Assembly (NCBI RefSeq): GCF_030159055.1
Contig: NZ_BQXQ01000021.1
Span: forward strand, 28,622-92,621
Direction: 5' to 3'
DNA length: 64,000 nt
DNA from: Acidovorax sp. SUPP3334
GTDB taxonomy: Bacteria > Pseudomonadota > Gammaproteobacteria > Burkholderiales > Burkholderiaceae_C
This document shows, piece by piece, positions 39,396-48,660 of this stretch. Within the stretch, counting starts at the first letter, position 1. Each line of letters opens with the position of its first letter. The notes under the pieces were generated by a model. The model did no database searches and was not told the origin of the DNA. It worked only from the letters and a program-made list of their open reading frames with translations. The translations under genes and the position numbers were made by a program.

Positions 39396-39956
39396 TTACG
39401 GCTTGCCACCCGTGGGGAAGGGCCAGGCGGCCTGGGGGTTCAGCGTGGTCTGCGCAGCAGGCGCAGGTGCAGGGACCTTGGCCGCTTTCTTGGGCGCAGC
39501 GGCCTTCTTGGCTGCCGGAGCTGCGGCAGGCTTCTTGGCTGCAGTCGCTGCAGTCGTCTTCTTGGCCGAAGCCGCAACCTTCTTGGTCGCGGTCGCGGGC
39601 TTTGCGCTGGCCTTCTTGGCCGGTGCTGCAGCCTTTTTCGCAGGAGCGGCGGCCTTCTTGGCTGGAGCAGCAGCCTTCTTGGCCGGTGCTGCCTTCTTCG
39701 CAGCCGTTACCTTCTTGGCGGGGGCGGCGGCCTTCTTGGCGGGCGCTGCCTTCTTCGCTGGAGCAGCAGCCTTCTTGGCCGGTGCTGCCTTCTTCGCAGC
39801 CGTTACCTTCTTGGCGGGGGCGGCGGCCTTCTTGGCGGGCGCTGCCTTCTTCGCCGGTGCGGCGGCCTTCTTCGCTACCACGGCCTTCTTGGCGGGGGCG
39901 GCTTTCTTCGCGGGTGCTGCCTTCTTGGCGGCGGTCTTTTTCGCAGTTGCCATCAT
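39396..39956 (-). CDS. Histone H1-like Ala/Lys/Pro-rich DNA-binding protein
   Basis: The 186-residue product is made almost entirely of AAPAKKA and AKKVTAAKKA units, with a non-repetitive tail LNPQAAWPFPTGGKP. This composition matches bacterial H1-like proteins (HctB / AlgP C-terminal type) that bind DNA through lysines. Its mass is set by repeat number. Two 96-bp tandem units (39661-39756 and 39757-39852) are nearly identical, so length is likely to vary between strains. The start may be the first or second of two adjacent ATGs (39956 or 39953). Confidence 0.85.
   Translation of the reverse strand: MMATAKKTAAKKAAPAKKAAPAKKAVVAKKAAAPAKKAAPAKKAAAPAKKVTAAKKAAPAKKAAAPAKKAAPAKKAAAPAKKVTAAKKAAPAKKAAAPAKKAAAPAKKAAAPAKKASAKPATATKKVAASAKKTTAATAAKKPAAAPAAKKAAAPKKAAKVPAPAPAAQTTLNPQAAWPFPTGGKP
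39661..39852 (-). repeat. Two 96-bp tandem repeat units within the H1-like gene
   Basis: The block beginning GCTGGAGCAGCAGCCTTCTT at 39661 recurs at 39757 with almost no change for 96 bases, equal to 32 codons. Shorter 12- to 18-base AAPAKK units continue on both sides. Confidence 0.9.
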
Positions 39957-40135
39957 TTTCTCCTTGGGTCAATTTGCAAAGAGCACTCCACGCCTGCATT
40001 GGACATGGAGCGATCCATGGGGATGGGGGAAATCCCACCGCCATGAACACGGGAACGCCCCGCACGGCAGGGCTTCGCAGCGCTGTCGGTCTGGGGCGTG
40101 GAATGAAAATGCATGGCCTGGAATGTGTCGGGGGG

Positions 40136-41332
40136 CTAATCCCAGGACAGTGCACCGCCGGACTGGTACTCGATGACGCGGGTCTCGAAGAAGTTGCGCT
40201 CCTTCTTGAGGTCGATCATTTCGCTCATCCAGGGGAAGGGGTTTTCTTCGTTGGGGAACAGCGCTTCCAGGCCGATCTGCGTGGCACGGCGGTTGGCGAT
40301 GTAGCGCAGGTAGCCCTTGAACATGGACGCGTTCATGCCCAGCACGCCGCGCGGCATGGTGTCTTCGGCGTATTGGTATTCAAGCTCGACGGCCTTCATG
40401 AATAGGCCGTTGATCTCTTCCTTGAACTCCGCGGTCCACAGGTGTGGGTTCTCCAGCTTGAGCTGGTTGATCAGGTCGATGCCGAAGTTGCAGTGCATCG
40501 ATTCGTCGCGAAGGATGTACTGGTATTGCTCGGCCGCACCGGTCATCTTGTTCTGCCGGCCCAGCGCCAGGATCTGCGTGAAGCCGACGTAGAAGAATAG
40601 GCCTTCCATCAGGCAGGCGAAGACGATCAGCGACTTGAGCAGCGTCTGGTCGGTCTCGGGCGTGCCGGTCTTGAAGTTGGGGTCCATGATCGCCTCGATG
40701 AAGGGGATCAGGAACTCGTCCTTGTTGCGGATGGAAGCGACTTCGTTGTAGGCGTTGAAGATTTCGCTTTCATCGAGGCCGAGCGACTCGACGATGTACT
40801 GGTAGGCGTGCGTGTGGATCGCTTCCTCGAAAGCCTGACGCAGCAGGAACTGGCGGCATTCGGGCGCAGTGATGTGGCGGTACGTGCCCAGCACGATGTT
40901 GTTGGCCGCGAGCGAGTCGGCGGTCACGAAGAAGCCGAGGTTGCGCTTGATGATGCGGCGCTCGTCTTCGGTCAGGCCGTTGGGGTCTTTCCACAACGCG
41001 ATGTCGCGCGTCATGTTCACCTCTTGCGGCATCCAGTGGTTGGCGCAAGTGGCGAGGTATTTTTCCCAGGCCCATTTGTACTTGAAGGGCACCAGCTGAT
41101 TGACGTCGGTCTGCCCGTTGATGATGCGCTTGTCGGCGGCATTCACGCGGCGATGCACGGTAGCGGCGGGCTGTGCGGGCGCAGCCGCTGCATCGTTGAT
41201 GGACAGAGTTTCGGAGGACGTCGCAACTGCCTGCAAAGGCGCGGACGGCGGCTCCGCCGGGCGGTTGTTTTGCAGACCGCCGTCCAAGAGTTTCTGCGAT
41301 GAGGGCTTGACTTCTTCGTCCCAGGTCAGCAT
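40136..41332 (-). CDS. nrdB: Ribonucleotide reductase class Ia beta subunit NrdB
   Basis: Iron/radical subunit of aerobic ribonucleotide reductase. The 398-residue product has an N-terminal extension of about 75 residues with low complexity ([20 protein letters not shown]...). The ferritin-like core follows: the metal-ligand segments [40 protein letters not shown] and [18 protein letters not shown]. The C-terminus that docks into NrdA ends [19 protein letters not shown]. It lies 137 bases downstream of nrdA on the same strand. Confidence 0.96.
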   Translation of the reverse strand: MLTWDEEVKPSSQKLLDGGLQNNRPAEPPSAPLQAVATSSETLSINDAAAAPAQPAATVHRRVNAADKRIINGQTDVNQLVPFKYKWAWEKYLATCANHWMPQEVNMTRDIALWKDPNGLTEDERRIIKRNLGFFVTADSLAANNIVLGTYRHITAPECRQFLLRQAFEEAIHTHAYQYIVESLGLDESEIFNAYNEVASIRNKDEFLIPFIEAIMDPNFKTGTPETDQTLLKSLIVFACLMEGLFFYVGFTQILALGRQNKMTGAAEQYQYILRDESMHCNFGIDLINQLKLENPHLWTAEFKEEINGLFMKAVELEYQYAEDTMPRGVLGMNASMFKGYLRYIANRRATQIGLEALFPNEENPFPWMSEMIDLKKERNFFETRVIEYQSGGALSWD

Positions 41333-41423
41333 AGGTTTTCCAATGGTCGGATTATGAAAGCAGCGCTGCAAAATTAAAAGCGCTGGAGCGTGATGCAGCC
41401 ATGTTTTTGTTGCTTCACTGCAC

Positions 41424-41459
41424 ATGCGCGGCGCCCTGAACGATCAGGGCGCCGCGCAT
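41424..41459 (-). promoter_or_regulatory. Long perfect inverted repeat in the nrdA-nrdB gap
   Basis: ATGCGCGGCGCCCTGA and TCAGGGCGCCGCGCAT form a 16-bp perfect stem with a 4-base loop, 11 bases after the nrdA stop. No T-run follows on the minus strand, so it is not a standard terminator. It may stabilise nrdA mRNA or damp readthrough into nrdB. Confidence 0.6.
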
Positions 41460-41469
41460 GGCGTGCGCA

Positions 41470-44412
41470 TCACTGGCAGGCTTCGCAGGTCGGGTCGTCG
41501 ATGGCGCAGAACTTCACATCGGTCGCAGGCAGCGCAGCGGCTTGCGCCTGCGCTGCAGCCGCTGCGGCTTCGAGCGCGCTGGGCTTGGCTGCGGCGTGTG
41601 CGCCACCGCCGTCATTGCCCGATGAAACCGAGTTGAGCTGGCGCGTGTTCACGGTGCTCATCTCGACGTGCGTGGCGCTTTGCGTGCGCAGGTAATACGT
41701 GGTCTTGAGACCGCGCACCCATGCGAGCTTGTACGTGTCGTCGAGCTTCTTGCCCGACGCGCCGGCCATGTAGATGTTCAGGCTCTGCGCCTGGTCGATC
41801 CACTTCTGGCGGCGCGATGCGGCTTCGACGAGCCACGAGGGTTCCACTTCGAAGGCCGTGGAGTACAGCGCCTTGACGTCTTGCGGCACGCGGTCGATGG
41901 AGTGCAGCGAGCCCTTGAAATGCTTGAGGTCCATGACCATCACGTCGTCCCACAGGCCCAGGCGCTTCAGGTCGTGCACCAGGTAGCTGTTGATGACGGT
42001 GAACTCGCCCGACAGGTTCGACTTGACCGACAGGTTGCCGAACGATGGCTCGATGGACGCATCGACACCGACGATGTTCGAGATGGTCGCAGTCGGCGCG
42101 ATGGCCACGCAATTGGAATTGCGCATGCCGTCCTGCGCGATCTTGTTGCGCAGCGCATCCCAGTCGAGCGACGAGGAGCGATCGACTTCCACGAAACCGC
42201 CACGGGCCTTTTGCAGCATGTCGAGCGTGTCGAACGGCAGGATGCCACGGTCCCACAGCGAGCCCTTGTAGCTTTCGTACTGGCCGCGTTCGCGCGCCAG
42301 TTCGGTCGATGCCCAGTAGGCGTAGTAGCAGATGGCTTCCATCGACTTGTCGGCGAACTCGACGGCGGCTTGCGATGCGTAGGGGATGCGCAGCTCGTAC
42401 AGGCTGTCCTGGAAAGCCATGATGCCCAGGCCCACGGGGCGGTGGCGCATGTTGGAGGCGCGGGCTTTTTCCACGGCGTAGTAGTTGATGTCGATCACGT
42501 TGTCGAGCATGCGCATGGCCGTCGAGATGGTCTTGCGCAGCTTGGTGTGGTCGAGTTCGCGGCCGTTCGGGCCGTCCTTCAGATGGCGCATCAGATTGAC
42601 AGAGCCGAGGTTGCACACGGCGGTTTCCGTGTCGCTGGTGTTCAGCGTGATCTCGGTGCACAGGTTGGACGAGTGCACGACACCCGCGTGCTGCTGGGGC
42701 GAGCGCACGTTGCAGGCGTCCTTGAACGTGATCCAGGGATGGCCGGTTTCGAACAGCATCGTCAGGATCTTGCGCCACAGGTCGGTCGCCTGCAGGGTGC
42801 GCGAGGGCTTGATCTCGCCGCGCGCGGCCTTCTGTTCATAGGCCACGTAGGCCTTTTCGAAGTCGGCGCCGAACAGGTCGTGCAGGTCGGGCACGTTGGA
42901 GGGCGAGAACAGGGTCCAGGTGCCCTTTTCCATCACGCGGCGCATGAACAGGTCGGGAATCCAGTTGGCCGTGTTCATGTCGTGCGTGCGGCGGCGGTCG
43001 TCGCCAGTGTTCTTGCGCAGTTCCAGGAACTCTTCGATGTCCAGGTGCCAGGTTTCGAGGTAGGTGCAGACGGCGCCCTTGCGCTTGCCGCCCTGGTTCA
43101 CGGCCACGGCCGTGTCGTTCACCACCTTGAGGAACGGCACCACGCCTTGCGATTCGCCATTGGTGCCCTTGATGTGCGAGCCCAGTGCGCGCACGCGCGT
43201 CCAGTCGTTGCCCAGGCCACCGGCGAACTTGGAGAGCAGGGCGTTTTCCTTGATCGACTCATAGATGCCGTCCAGGTCGTCCGGCACCGTGGTCAGGTAG
43301 CACGAAGACAGTTGCGAACGCAGCGTGCCGCTGTTGAACAGCGTGGGCGTGCTCGACATGAAATCGAACGACGACAGCACTTCGTAGAACTCGATGGCGC
43401 GGGCTTCGCGGTTGTCTTCCTTGAGCGCCAGGCCCATGGCCACCCGCATGAAGAATGCCTGCGGCAGTTCGATGCGGCTCTTGCGGACGTGCAGGAAGTA
43501 GCGGTCGTACAGGGTCTGCAGGCCCAGGTAGTCGAACTGCTGGTCGCGCTCGAACTTCAGTGCGGCGCAGAGCTTTTGCAGGTCGTACTCGAGCAGGCGG
43601 GGGTCCAGCAGGTCGTTGTCCACGCCCTTTTGGATGAACACGGGAAAGTAGTTGGCGTACGCGGCGCTCATCTCGCCGGGGGCCACGTCACGGCCGAGCA
43701 CCTCGCGCACGATGGTGTGCAGCAGCAGGCGGGCGGTGGCGTAGGTGTAGTCGGGGTCTTTCTCGATCAAGGTGCGGGCGGCCAGGATCGAAGCCTTGTA
43801 CACCTCGTCCATGGGCACGCCGTCGTACAGGTTGCGCATGGTTTCGGCGACGATCGGCGCGGCCTGGATGTCGGCACCCAGGTCGGAGCAGGCGGCCTGG
43901 ATGAGGCCCAGCAGGCGTGCTTCGTCGAGGGGCACGCGCTGGCCATGGTCGATCACGTGCAGGGTGGGCACGGCGGGGGCGCTCTGATCGTGCTGGTGGG
44001 CGCGCTCCTGCGAGCGGCGCTCGCGGTACAGCACGTAAGCGCGGGCGACCTCGTGGTGCCCACCACGCATCAGGCCGAGTTCGACCTGGTCTTGCACGTC
44101 CTCGATGTGGAACGTGCCGCCGCCCGGACGCGACCGCATGAGGGCTCGCACCACGTTCTGGGTCAGCGTGTCCACCACTTCGCGCACGCTGGCCGATGCC
44201 GCACCCTGGGTGCCATGCACTGCCAGAAACGCCTTCATCAACGCCACGGCGATCTTCTGCGGCTCGAACGGCACGACGGCGCCGTTGCGGCGAATGATCT
44301 GGTAATGCGCCAGGACGTCACTGCCGGGCAGCGCCGCCTGCGATTCGTCCGCGGCCGCGGAGGTCTGGCCGAGGGCATTCGTGGTGGATGAAGGGTTTAG
44401 CGCAGCTTGCAT
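41470..44412 (-). CDS. nrdA: Ribonucleotide reductase class Ia alpha subunit NrdA
   Basis: Catalytic subunit reducing ribonucleoside diphosphates. The 980-residue product is longer than E. coli NrdA (about 760). It has an N-terminal ATP-cone (YQIIRRNGAVVPFEPQKIAV onward) and a second cone-like region (LHVIDHGQRVPLDEARLLGL...) before the core. In the core SSNLCTEITLNTSDTETAVC holds the thiyl-radical Cys. The flexible C-terminal tail ends DDPTCEACQ, with the redox Cys pair. Start ATG 44412 is preceded by AAGGA. It is probably regulated by NrdR at the boxes upstream. Confidence 0.96.
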   Translation of the reverse strand: MQAALNPSSTTNALGQTSAAADESQAALPGSDVLAHYQIIRRNGAVVPFEPQKIAVALMKAFLAVHGTQGAASASVREVVDTLTQNVVRALMRSRPGGGTFHIEDVQDQVELGLMRGGHHEVARAYVLYRERRSQERAHQHDQSAPAVPTLHVIDHGQRVPLDEARLLGLIQAACSDLGADIQAAPIVAETMRNLYDGVPMDEVYKASILAARTLIEKDPDYTYATARLLLHTIVREVLGRDVAPGEMSAAYANYFPVFIQKGVDNDLLDPRLLEYDLQKLCAALKFERDQQFDYLGLQTLYDRYFLHVRKSRIELPQAFFMRVAMGLALKEDNREARAIEFYEVLSSFDFMSSTPTLFNSGTLRSQLSSCYLTTVPDDLDGIYESIKENALLSKFAGGLGNDWTRVRALGSHIKGTNGESQGVVPFLKVVNDTAVAVNQGGKRKGAVCTYLETWHLDIEEFLELRKNTGDDRRRTHDMNTANWIPDLFMRRVMEKGTWTLFSPSNVPDLHDLFGADFEKAYVAYEQKAARGEIKPSRTLQATDLWRKILTMLFETGHPWITFKDACNVRSPQQHAGVVHSSNLCTEITLNTSDTETAVCNLGSVNLMRHLKDGPNGRELDHTKLRKTISTAMRMLDNVIDINYYAVEKARASNMRHRPVGLGIMAFQDSLYELRIPYASQAAVEFADKSMEAICYYAYWASTELARERGQYESYKGSLWDRGILPFDTLDMLQKARGGFVEVDRSSSLDWDALRNKIAQDGMRNSNCVAIAPTATISNIVGVDASIEPSFGNLSVKSNLSGEFTVINSYLVHDLKRLGLWDDVMVMDLKHFKGSLHSIDRVPQDVKALYSTAFEVEPSWLVEAASRRQKWIDQAQSLNIYMAGASGKKLDDTYKLAWVRGLKTTYYLRTQSATHVEMSTVNTRQLNSVSSGNDGGGAHAAAKPSALEAAAAAAQAQAAALPATDVKFCAIDDPTCEACQ

Positions 44413-44509
44413 GTGAGGAGTCCTTTGGGAGCTGTCGGAAAAGCGGATTCGGCGCAGGAATAGCTGCGCCGAAGCGGAAAAGAGGGTGGGGGTGGAGTGC
44501 CGGCCCCGC

Positions 44510-44557
44510 ACGCTATATCTAGGGTGTGAGATGGTACCAAGACACTACCGGTAGTGT
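44510..44557 (-). promoter_or_regulatory. Tandem NrdR-box-like operator upstream of nrdA
   Basis: Box 1 is the perfect 16-bp palindrome ACACTACCGGTAGTGT (44542-44557). Box 2 is ACGCTATATCTAGGGT (44510-44525), a closer match in its centre to the NrdR consensus ACAC-W-ATATAT-W-GTGT. The centres are 32 bases apart, about three helical turns, which is the usual spacing for NrdR boxes. They lie about 100-145 bases before the nrdA start. Confidence 0.65.
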
Positions 44558-44786
44558 ACAGCGCCCTTTGTGCGCGTTCCGGAAACATGCTGTTTCCGTC
44601 GTTCGGAAGCCTTTTTTCGAGGGCTCCGCAAAGGCTGAAAGAACGGGGTTTTCGAAAGAGAAACGTGGACTGGCGCGGGGCGTCGGGCGTTTCCGTTGCA
44701 AGAGCCGCATCAGCGCTGTATCGGTGTCAACGGGCGAGTGTCACGGTTCGGCAGCCAATCCGCTGGCGGGAAGGGTAAACCCTGAA
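44558..44786. other. Non-coding remainder of the nrdA-ampD intergenic region
   Basis: The whole nrdA-ampD gap is 374 bases. Apart from the NrdR-like boxes the only structure I see is the inverted repeat GGAAACATGCTGTTTCC (44581-44597, 7-bp arms). No convincing gene or terminator is visible; a promoter for nrdA probably lies in this stretch. Confidence 0.5.
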
Positions 44787-45428
44787 TTATGGCGGTGGCT
44801 CGGTTGACTTTTGCGGAAACACCGAAGACGGCCATGAAAGCTGGCTTTGCAGGCGCATCCAGTCGAAACCCGGCCCCGGATCCTGCTTTCTTCCCGGCGC
44901 AATGTGTTCGTGCCCTGCCACATGGGCGATCGGATAGCGCTGCGGCAAATCGCGGCAGAGCCGGGCCAGCGTGGCGTATTGGGCGGGCTCGAAAGTCTGG
45001 CCCTCCAGTCCTTCGAGTTCGATGCCGACCGAGTCGTCGTTGCAGTTGGCGCGGCTGCGGTAGCTCGAAGGGCCCGCATGCCACGCGCGCTGATCGCAAT
45101 CCACGAACTGCCAGAGCCGCCCGTCACGCTCGATGAAGAAATGGGCCGACACCTGCAGTCCCCGAATGCCTGCGTAGTAGGGATGCGCGTCCCAGTCGAG
45201 CGCATTGGTAAATAGCTGATGCACTTGCCGCCCGCCATATACGCCAGGTGGCAGGCTGATCGAGTGCACGACGATGAGATCGATGGATGCGTCCGCAGGC
45301 CGTGGGCCGTAGTTGGGCGAAGGTTCGCGCGTGGCATCGCGGTACCAGCCTCCGTCCCAGGCCGTGTCCTCGCGAGCTTCCTGCGCCGCACCTTCGCGCG
45401 GGCCTGGCGGCTCACTCGCTGTCGTCAT
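44787..45428 (-). CDS. ampD: N-acetyl-anhydromuramyl-L-alanine amidase AmpD
   Basis: Zn amidase of the cytoplasm cleaving anhydro-muropeptides in cell-wall recycling. The 213-residue product has SIDLIVVHSISLPPGVYGGR (zinc His), VSAHFFIERDGRLWQFVDCD, WHAGPSSYRSRANCNDDSVG, IELEG and VAGHEHIAPGRKQDPGPGFD (second His and Asp ligands), all typical of AmpD. Its start overlaps the end of the response-regulator gene by 17 bases. By analogy AmpD loss would raise AmpR-type signalling; no ampC or ampR is visible here. Confidence 0.95.
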   Translation of the reverse strand: MTTASEPPGPREGAAQEAREDTAWDGGWYRDATREPSPNYGPRPADASIDLIVVHSISLPPGVYGGRQVHQLFTNALDWDAHPYYAGIRGLQVSAHFFIERDGRLWQFVDCDQRAWHAGPSSYRSRANCNDDSVGIELEGLEGQTFEPAQYATLARLCRDLPQRYPIAHVAGHEHIAPGRKQDPGPGFDWMRLQSQLSWPSSVFPQKSTEPPP

Positions 45429-46923
45429 TGGCGTCGCTGTCGTTCGGCGCTGCGATGTCCAGGCGGGCGATTCGGTAGCGAATCTGCCGCAGGCTGATTC
45501 CCAGCCGCGCCGCCGTGGCGGTGCGGTTGAAGCCTGTCTCTCGCAGGGCGCGCACCAGAATCTCGCGCTCCTGCTGGTCCAGCCAGGCCTGAAGGTCGCT
45601 GGGAAGCGCGACCGAGGCGGCGGGATTGGCATTGCGCTGGTTGCCGGAGGCGTCCGTGCCCGCAGCGGCCGACACGGCCGGTGCTGCCGCTGCCATGTCC
45701 GCGCGCGCCGCGTCGAAGGCCGAGGCGTGCGGGGGCTCGACATGCAGTTCCTCTCCGTCGCTCAGGGCCACGGCGCGGTGCAGCAGGTTTTCCAGTTCTC
45801 GCACATTGCCGGTCAGCGGGTGCATGGCGATGCGATCGAGCGCGTTCTGGGTGAGCGGCGGCACGGGAGCGCCCGATTCCTGGGCAATGCGCGCCAGCAG
45901 CGTCGCGCACAGGGCCGGCAGGTCTTCGCGGCGTTCCCGCAACGGCGGAATGACCACCTCGATGACGTTGAGGCGGTAGTACAGGTCTTGCCGGAACCGC
46001 CCGGACTGCACATCGGCCGCCAGGTCGCGGTGGGTGGCGCTGACGATGCGCACGTCCACGGTTTCCTCCGCCGTGGAGCCCAGTGCGCGAACGCTGCGCT
46101 CCTGAATGGCGCGCAGCAGCTTGGATTGCATGGCGAGCGGCAGATCGCCGATCTCGTCCAGGAACAGCGTGCCCCCGCGGGCCGCCTGAAAGTAGCCGTC
46201 GCGGTCCTGCGTTGCGCCGGTGTAGGAGCCCTTTCGGGCACCGAAGAATTCGGCCTCGAGCAGATTCTCCGGAATGGCGCCGCAGTTCACGGCGACCAAC
46301 GGGCCATCGGCGCGTTGGCTGCTGGCGTGCAGTGCGCGGGCCACCAGTTCCTTGCCGGTGCCCGACTCGCCGCGAATCAGCACCGGCGCCATGCTGCGCG
46401 CCACCTTGGCGATGCGCTGCTTGACGTTGCGCATGGCTTCCGACTCCCCGATGAGCCGGTCCAGCGAGAGCGTCGTGGTCGTGCCCGTGGCCTCGTGCGG
46501 TGCCCGAGCTGCCTGGCCGGTGCGGGCCGAGCGTGGCGGCGGAACCCCGCCGGTCCCCTGGATGGCCGAGGCGACGACCGAGCGGAACTGCTTCAGGTCG
46601 ACGGGCTTGGTGAGGTAGTCGAACGCGCCCGAGCGCAAGGCCTCGACCGCATTTTCGGCCGACCCGTAGGCCGTCATGACCACGCAGCGTTCGCGCCGCT
46701 GCTGGTCGCGCAGTTCATGCAGCAGTTCCATGCCGAAGCCGTCCGGCAGGCGCATGTCGGTGATCACCGCGTCGAAGCGCTGGGCCTGCAGTTGCTGGCG
46801 TGCCTCCAGCAGGTTGGCCGCCGTCTCGACCCGATAGCCTTCGCGCAGCAGCGTCAGCTCATACAGGGTGCGCAGGTCGGGTTCGTCATCGACGACGAGG
46901 ATCGTGGCGGCGTTGGCGTTCAT
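45412..46923 (-). CDS. pilR: Sigma-54-dependent response regulator, PilR-like
   Basis: The 503-residue product has a receiver domain (phosphoacceptor Asp56 in DAVITDMRLPDG), an AAA+ domain with Walker A GESGTGKE at 185-192 and GGTLFLDEIGDLP, and a Fis-type DNA-binding end (NRTATAARLGISLRQIRYRI). The sigma-54 loop reads GSYTGA (232-237) rather than GAFTGA. It directly follows a PilS-like kinase gene, which in many bacteria controls type IV pilin expression; pilA is not in the window. Confidence 0.88.
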   Translation of the reverse strand: MNANAATILVVDDEPDLRTLYELTLLREGYRVETAANLLEARQQLQAQRFDAVITDMRLPDGFGMELLHELRDQQRRERCVVMTAYGSAENAVEALRSGAFDYLTKPVDLKQFRSVVASAIQGTGGVPPPRSARTGQAARAPHEATGTTTTLSLDRLIGESEAMRNVKQRIAKVARSMAPVLIRGESGTGKELVARALHASSQRADGPLVAVNCGAIPENLLEAEFFGARKGSYTGATQDRDGYFQAARGGTLFLDEIGDLPLAMQSKLLRAIQERSVRALGSTAEETVDVRIVSATHRDLAADVQSGRFRQDLYYRLNVIEVVIPPLRERREDLPALCATLLARIAQESGAPVPPLTQNALDRIAMHPLTGNVRELENLLHRAVALSDGEELHVEPPHASAFDAARADMAAAAPAVSAAAGTDASGNQRNANPAASVALPSDLQAWLDQQEREILVRALRETGFNRTATAARLGISLRQIRYRIARLDIAAPNDSDANDDSE

Positions 46924-46940
46924 GGGCTGGTGCGGGCTGG

Positions 46941-48647
46941 TCAGACGACGATTGTGTCAAACAGCGTGGCGTTGGGGTCCTGCGGCCGGGCGTTCTTGCG
47001 GAAAATGACGGTGAAGGCATTGCCGCCGACGGCACCCCGCGGCAGCGTGCGGGTCAGGCGCTGGTAGCCGATGGCGGCCCCGTGCCGCTGGCACAGCTCG
47101 CGGCAGATGTAGAGGCCCAGGCCACTGGAGCGGCTTTCCGACGAAAAGAAGGGCTCGAACAAATGGCGCTCCACGGTCTTGTCCAGGGGGGATCCGTCGC
47201 TCCACACTTGCAGCCCGACGGAGCCTTCGGCATTCACATAAGTGGCGACGTAGAGCGAATCGGGCTCCCTGCCCATGTAGCGCAGTGCGTTGTCGAGCAG
47301 GTTGACGATCACGCGGCGCAGGTGTTCGGCGTCGAACTCCACGGGCGCGCGGTCCGCTTGCAGGGCCAACTGGGCCCGGCGCTTTCCCGGCTCCTGCGCC
47401 TGCCAGTCGGCCCAGACCTGGGCGACCACGTCGCACAGCACGATGGTGGATGCGGGCGCATGGCTGATCTGATGCTGCACCCGGGCGATGTCCAGCACCT
47501 CCTCGGCAATGCGTGCCAGCCGCTCGGCGTTCTGCTGCACCATGTGGGCCAGGCGCTTCTGGCCCGGCTCATGCAACTCTTCTTCCAGCAGGGCATTGGC
47601 TTGCATGATGGCGGCCAGGGGGTTGCGGATCTCATGGGCCACGGCTGCCGACATGCGGCCCATCGACGCGAGTTTTTCGGTGCGAAGGCGTGCTTCCATT
47701 TCGCGCAGGTCGTGCAGGAACATCACGCACAGATGTTCTCCCCCGGTTTCGCGCGCGATCTCCTGCGATGAGGTGAGCCAGGCCCGCACATGCAGTGCCA
47801 ACGGGCTCTGGCCCGGGTGCAGCACGTCCACATCGGCGCTCTGCGGCTGGCCTTTCAGGAAGGTCTGCCGCGCCATGGCGAGCAGGGGTTTCCAGGGCGA
47901 CGAATGGCCCATCGAAAACGGCAGCGCATGCCGTGCGTTGGTGCCCAGCAGCCGCAACGCCGCAGGGTTGGCGATGCGCACGGTGTCCCGCTGGTCCAGC
48001 ACCAGCACGCCGTCCGACAGGTTGTGGATGACCAGGGCGCTCACCTGCTCCTGTACCTTGGCGGCCATCTGGCTGGCCTGCGCCAGCTGCTGCTCGCGGT
48101 TCAGGCGGGAGGCGAGCTGATGCACCAGATAGGCGACGATGAAGTAGCCCGTGCCGGTGAGCGCCGTCTGGAAATAGCGCTGCGTGGCGTCGGAGCCGCC
48201 GATGCCGCCGAGCCACCATGCCCATGCCAGCAGCAGCAGCGTCACGGCCGCGGTCGTGCCCAGGGCCAGGGTCAGCGTGCCCAGCACGCCGGCCATCAGG
48301 ATGGGCAGGCCGAACAGCGGGGTGAAGTTCATCGAGCCCACATGCAGTACCTGCAGCGTGCTGATCAAGGCCAGGTCCACGCCGATCGAGCACAGCCACT
48401 GCAGCCAGGAATGCGGGCCGGGCGGCGACTGGCCGGCCAGCACCAGCAGCAGCACGGTGGCCACCAGGTAGCCGGCGCAGATTCCCAGCAGGAGCGGCTC
48501 GTACGACTGGTTCAGCGCCACGCCCAGGCCCTGCAGCAGCAGCAAGGCCGCCGCCACCATGATGCGGCCCGACAGGAAGCTGCCCCACAGCCGGGTGAAC
48601 GGCGCGTCGGCGGACCGAAGAACGCTGGCGCGCTTCAGGGCTGGCAT
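46941..48647 (-). CDS. pilS: PilS-like membrane sensor histidine kinase
   Basis: The 568-residue product has six N-terminal membrane segments (about residues 28-185), a PAS-like region (LSDGVLVLDQRDTVRIANPA), the dimerisation/phosphoacceptor motif AVAHEIRNPLAAIMQANALL with His338, and an HATPase domain (VIVNLLDNALRYM, SSGLGLYICRELCQRHG). The six-segment plus PAS layout is that of PilS. It lies 17 bases upstream of the pilR-like gene. Confidence 0.9.
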   Translation of the reverse strand: MPALKRASVLRSADAPFTRLWGSFLSGRIMVAAALLLLQGLGVALNQSYEPLLLGICAGYLVATVLLLVLAGQSPPGPHSWLQWLCSIGVDLALISTLQVLHVGSMNFTPLFGLPILMAGVLGTLTLALGTTAAVTLLLLAWAWWLGGIGGSDATQRYFQTALTGTGYFIVAYLVHQLASRLNREQQLAQASQMAAKVQEQVSALVIHNLSDGVLVLDQRDTVRIANPAALRLLGTNARHALPFSMGHSSPWKPLLAMARQTFLKGQPQSADVDVLHPGQSPLALHVRAWLTSSQEIARETGGEHLCVMFLHDLREMEARLRTEKLASMGRMSAAVAHEIRNPLAAIMQANALLEEELHEPGQKRLAHMVQQNAERLARIAEEVLDIARVQHQISHAPASTIVLCDVVAQVWADWQAQEPGKRRAQLALQADRAPVEFDAEHLRRVIVNLLDNALRYMGREPDSLYVATYVNAEGSVGLQVWSDGSPLDKTVERHLFEPFFSSESRSSGLGLYICRELCQRHGAAIGYQRLTRTLPRGAVGGNAFTVIFRKNARPQDPNATLFDTIVV

Positions 48648-48660
48648 GGGTGCCGGCTTA

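Noticed and set aside
39396..39956. Regular spacing of short repeats as a CRISPR array
   Set aside because: Units are in-frame Lys/Ala codons of varying 12-18 base length with no unique spacers and no cas genes.
41668..44391. 907-codon plus-strand frame antisense to nrdA
   Set aside because: Composition (His, Val, Gly, Ala, Gln) and lack of motifs mark it as the reverse shadow of nrdA.
44510..44527. GCTATATCTAGGGTG as a copy of the dispersed repeat
   Set aside because: Only a short stretch is similar and the GC-rich half is missing; its spacing to the perfect palindrome fits an NrdR box better.
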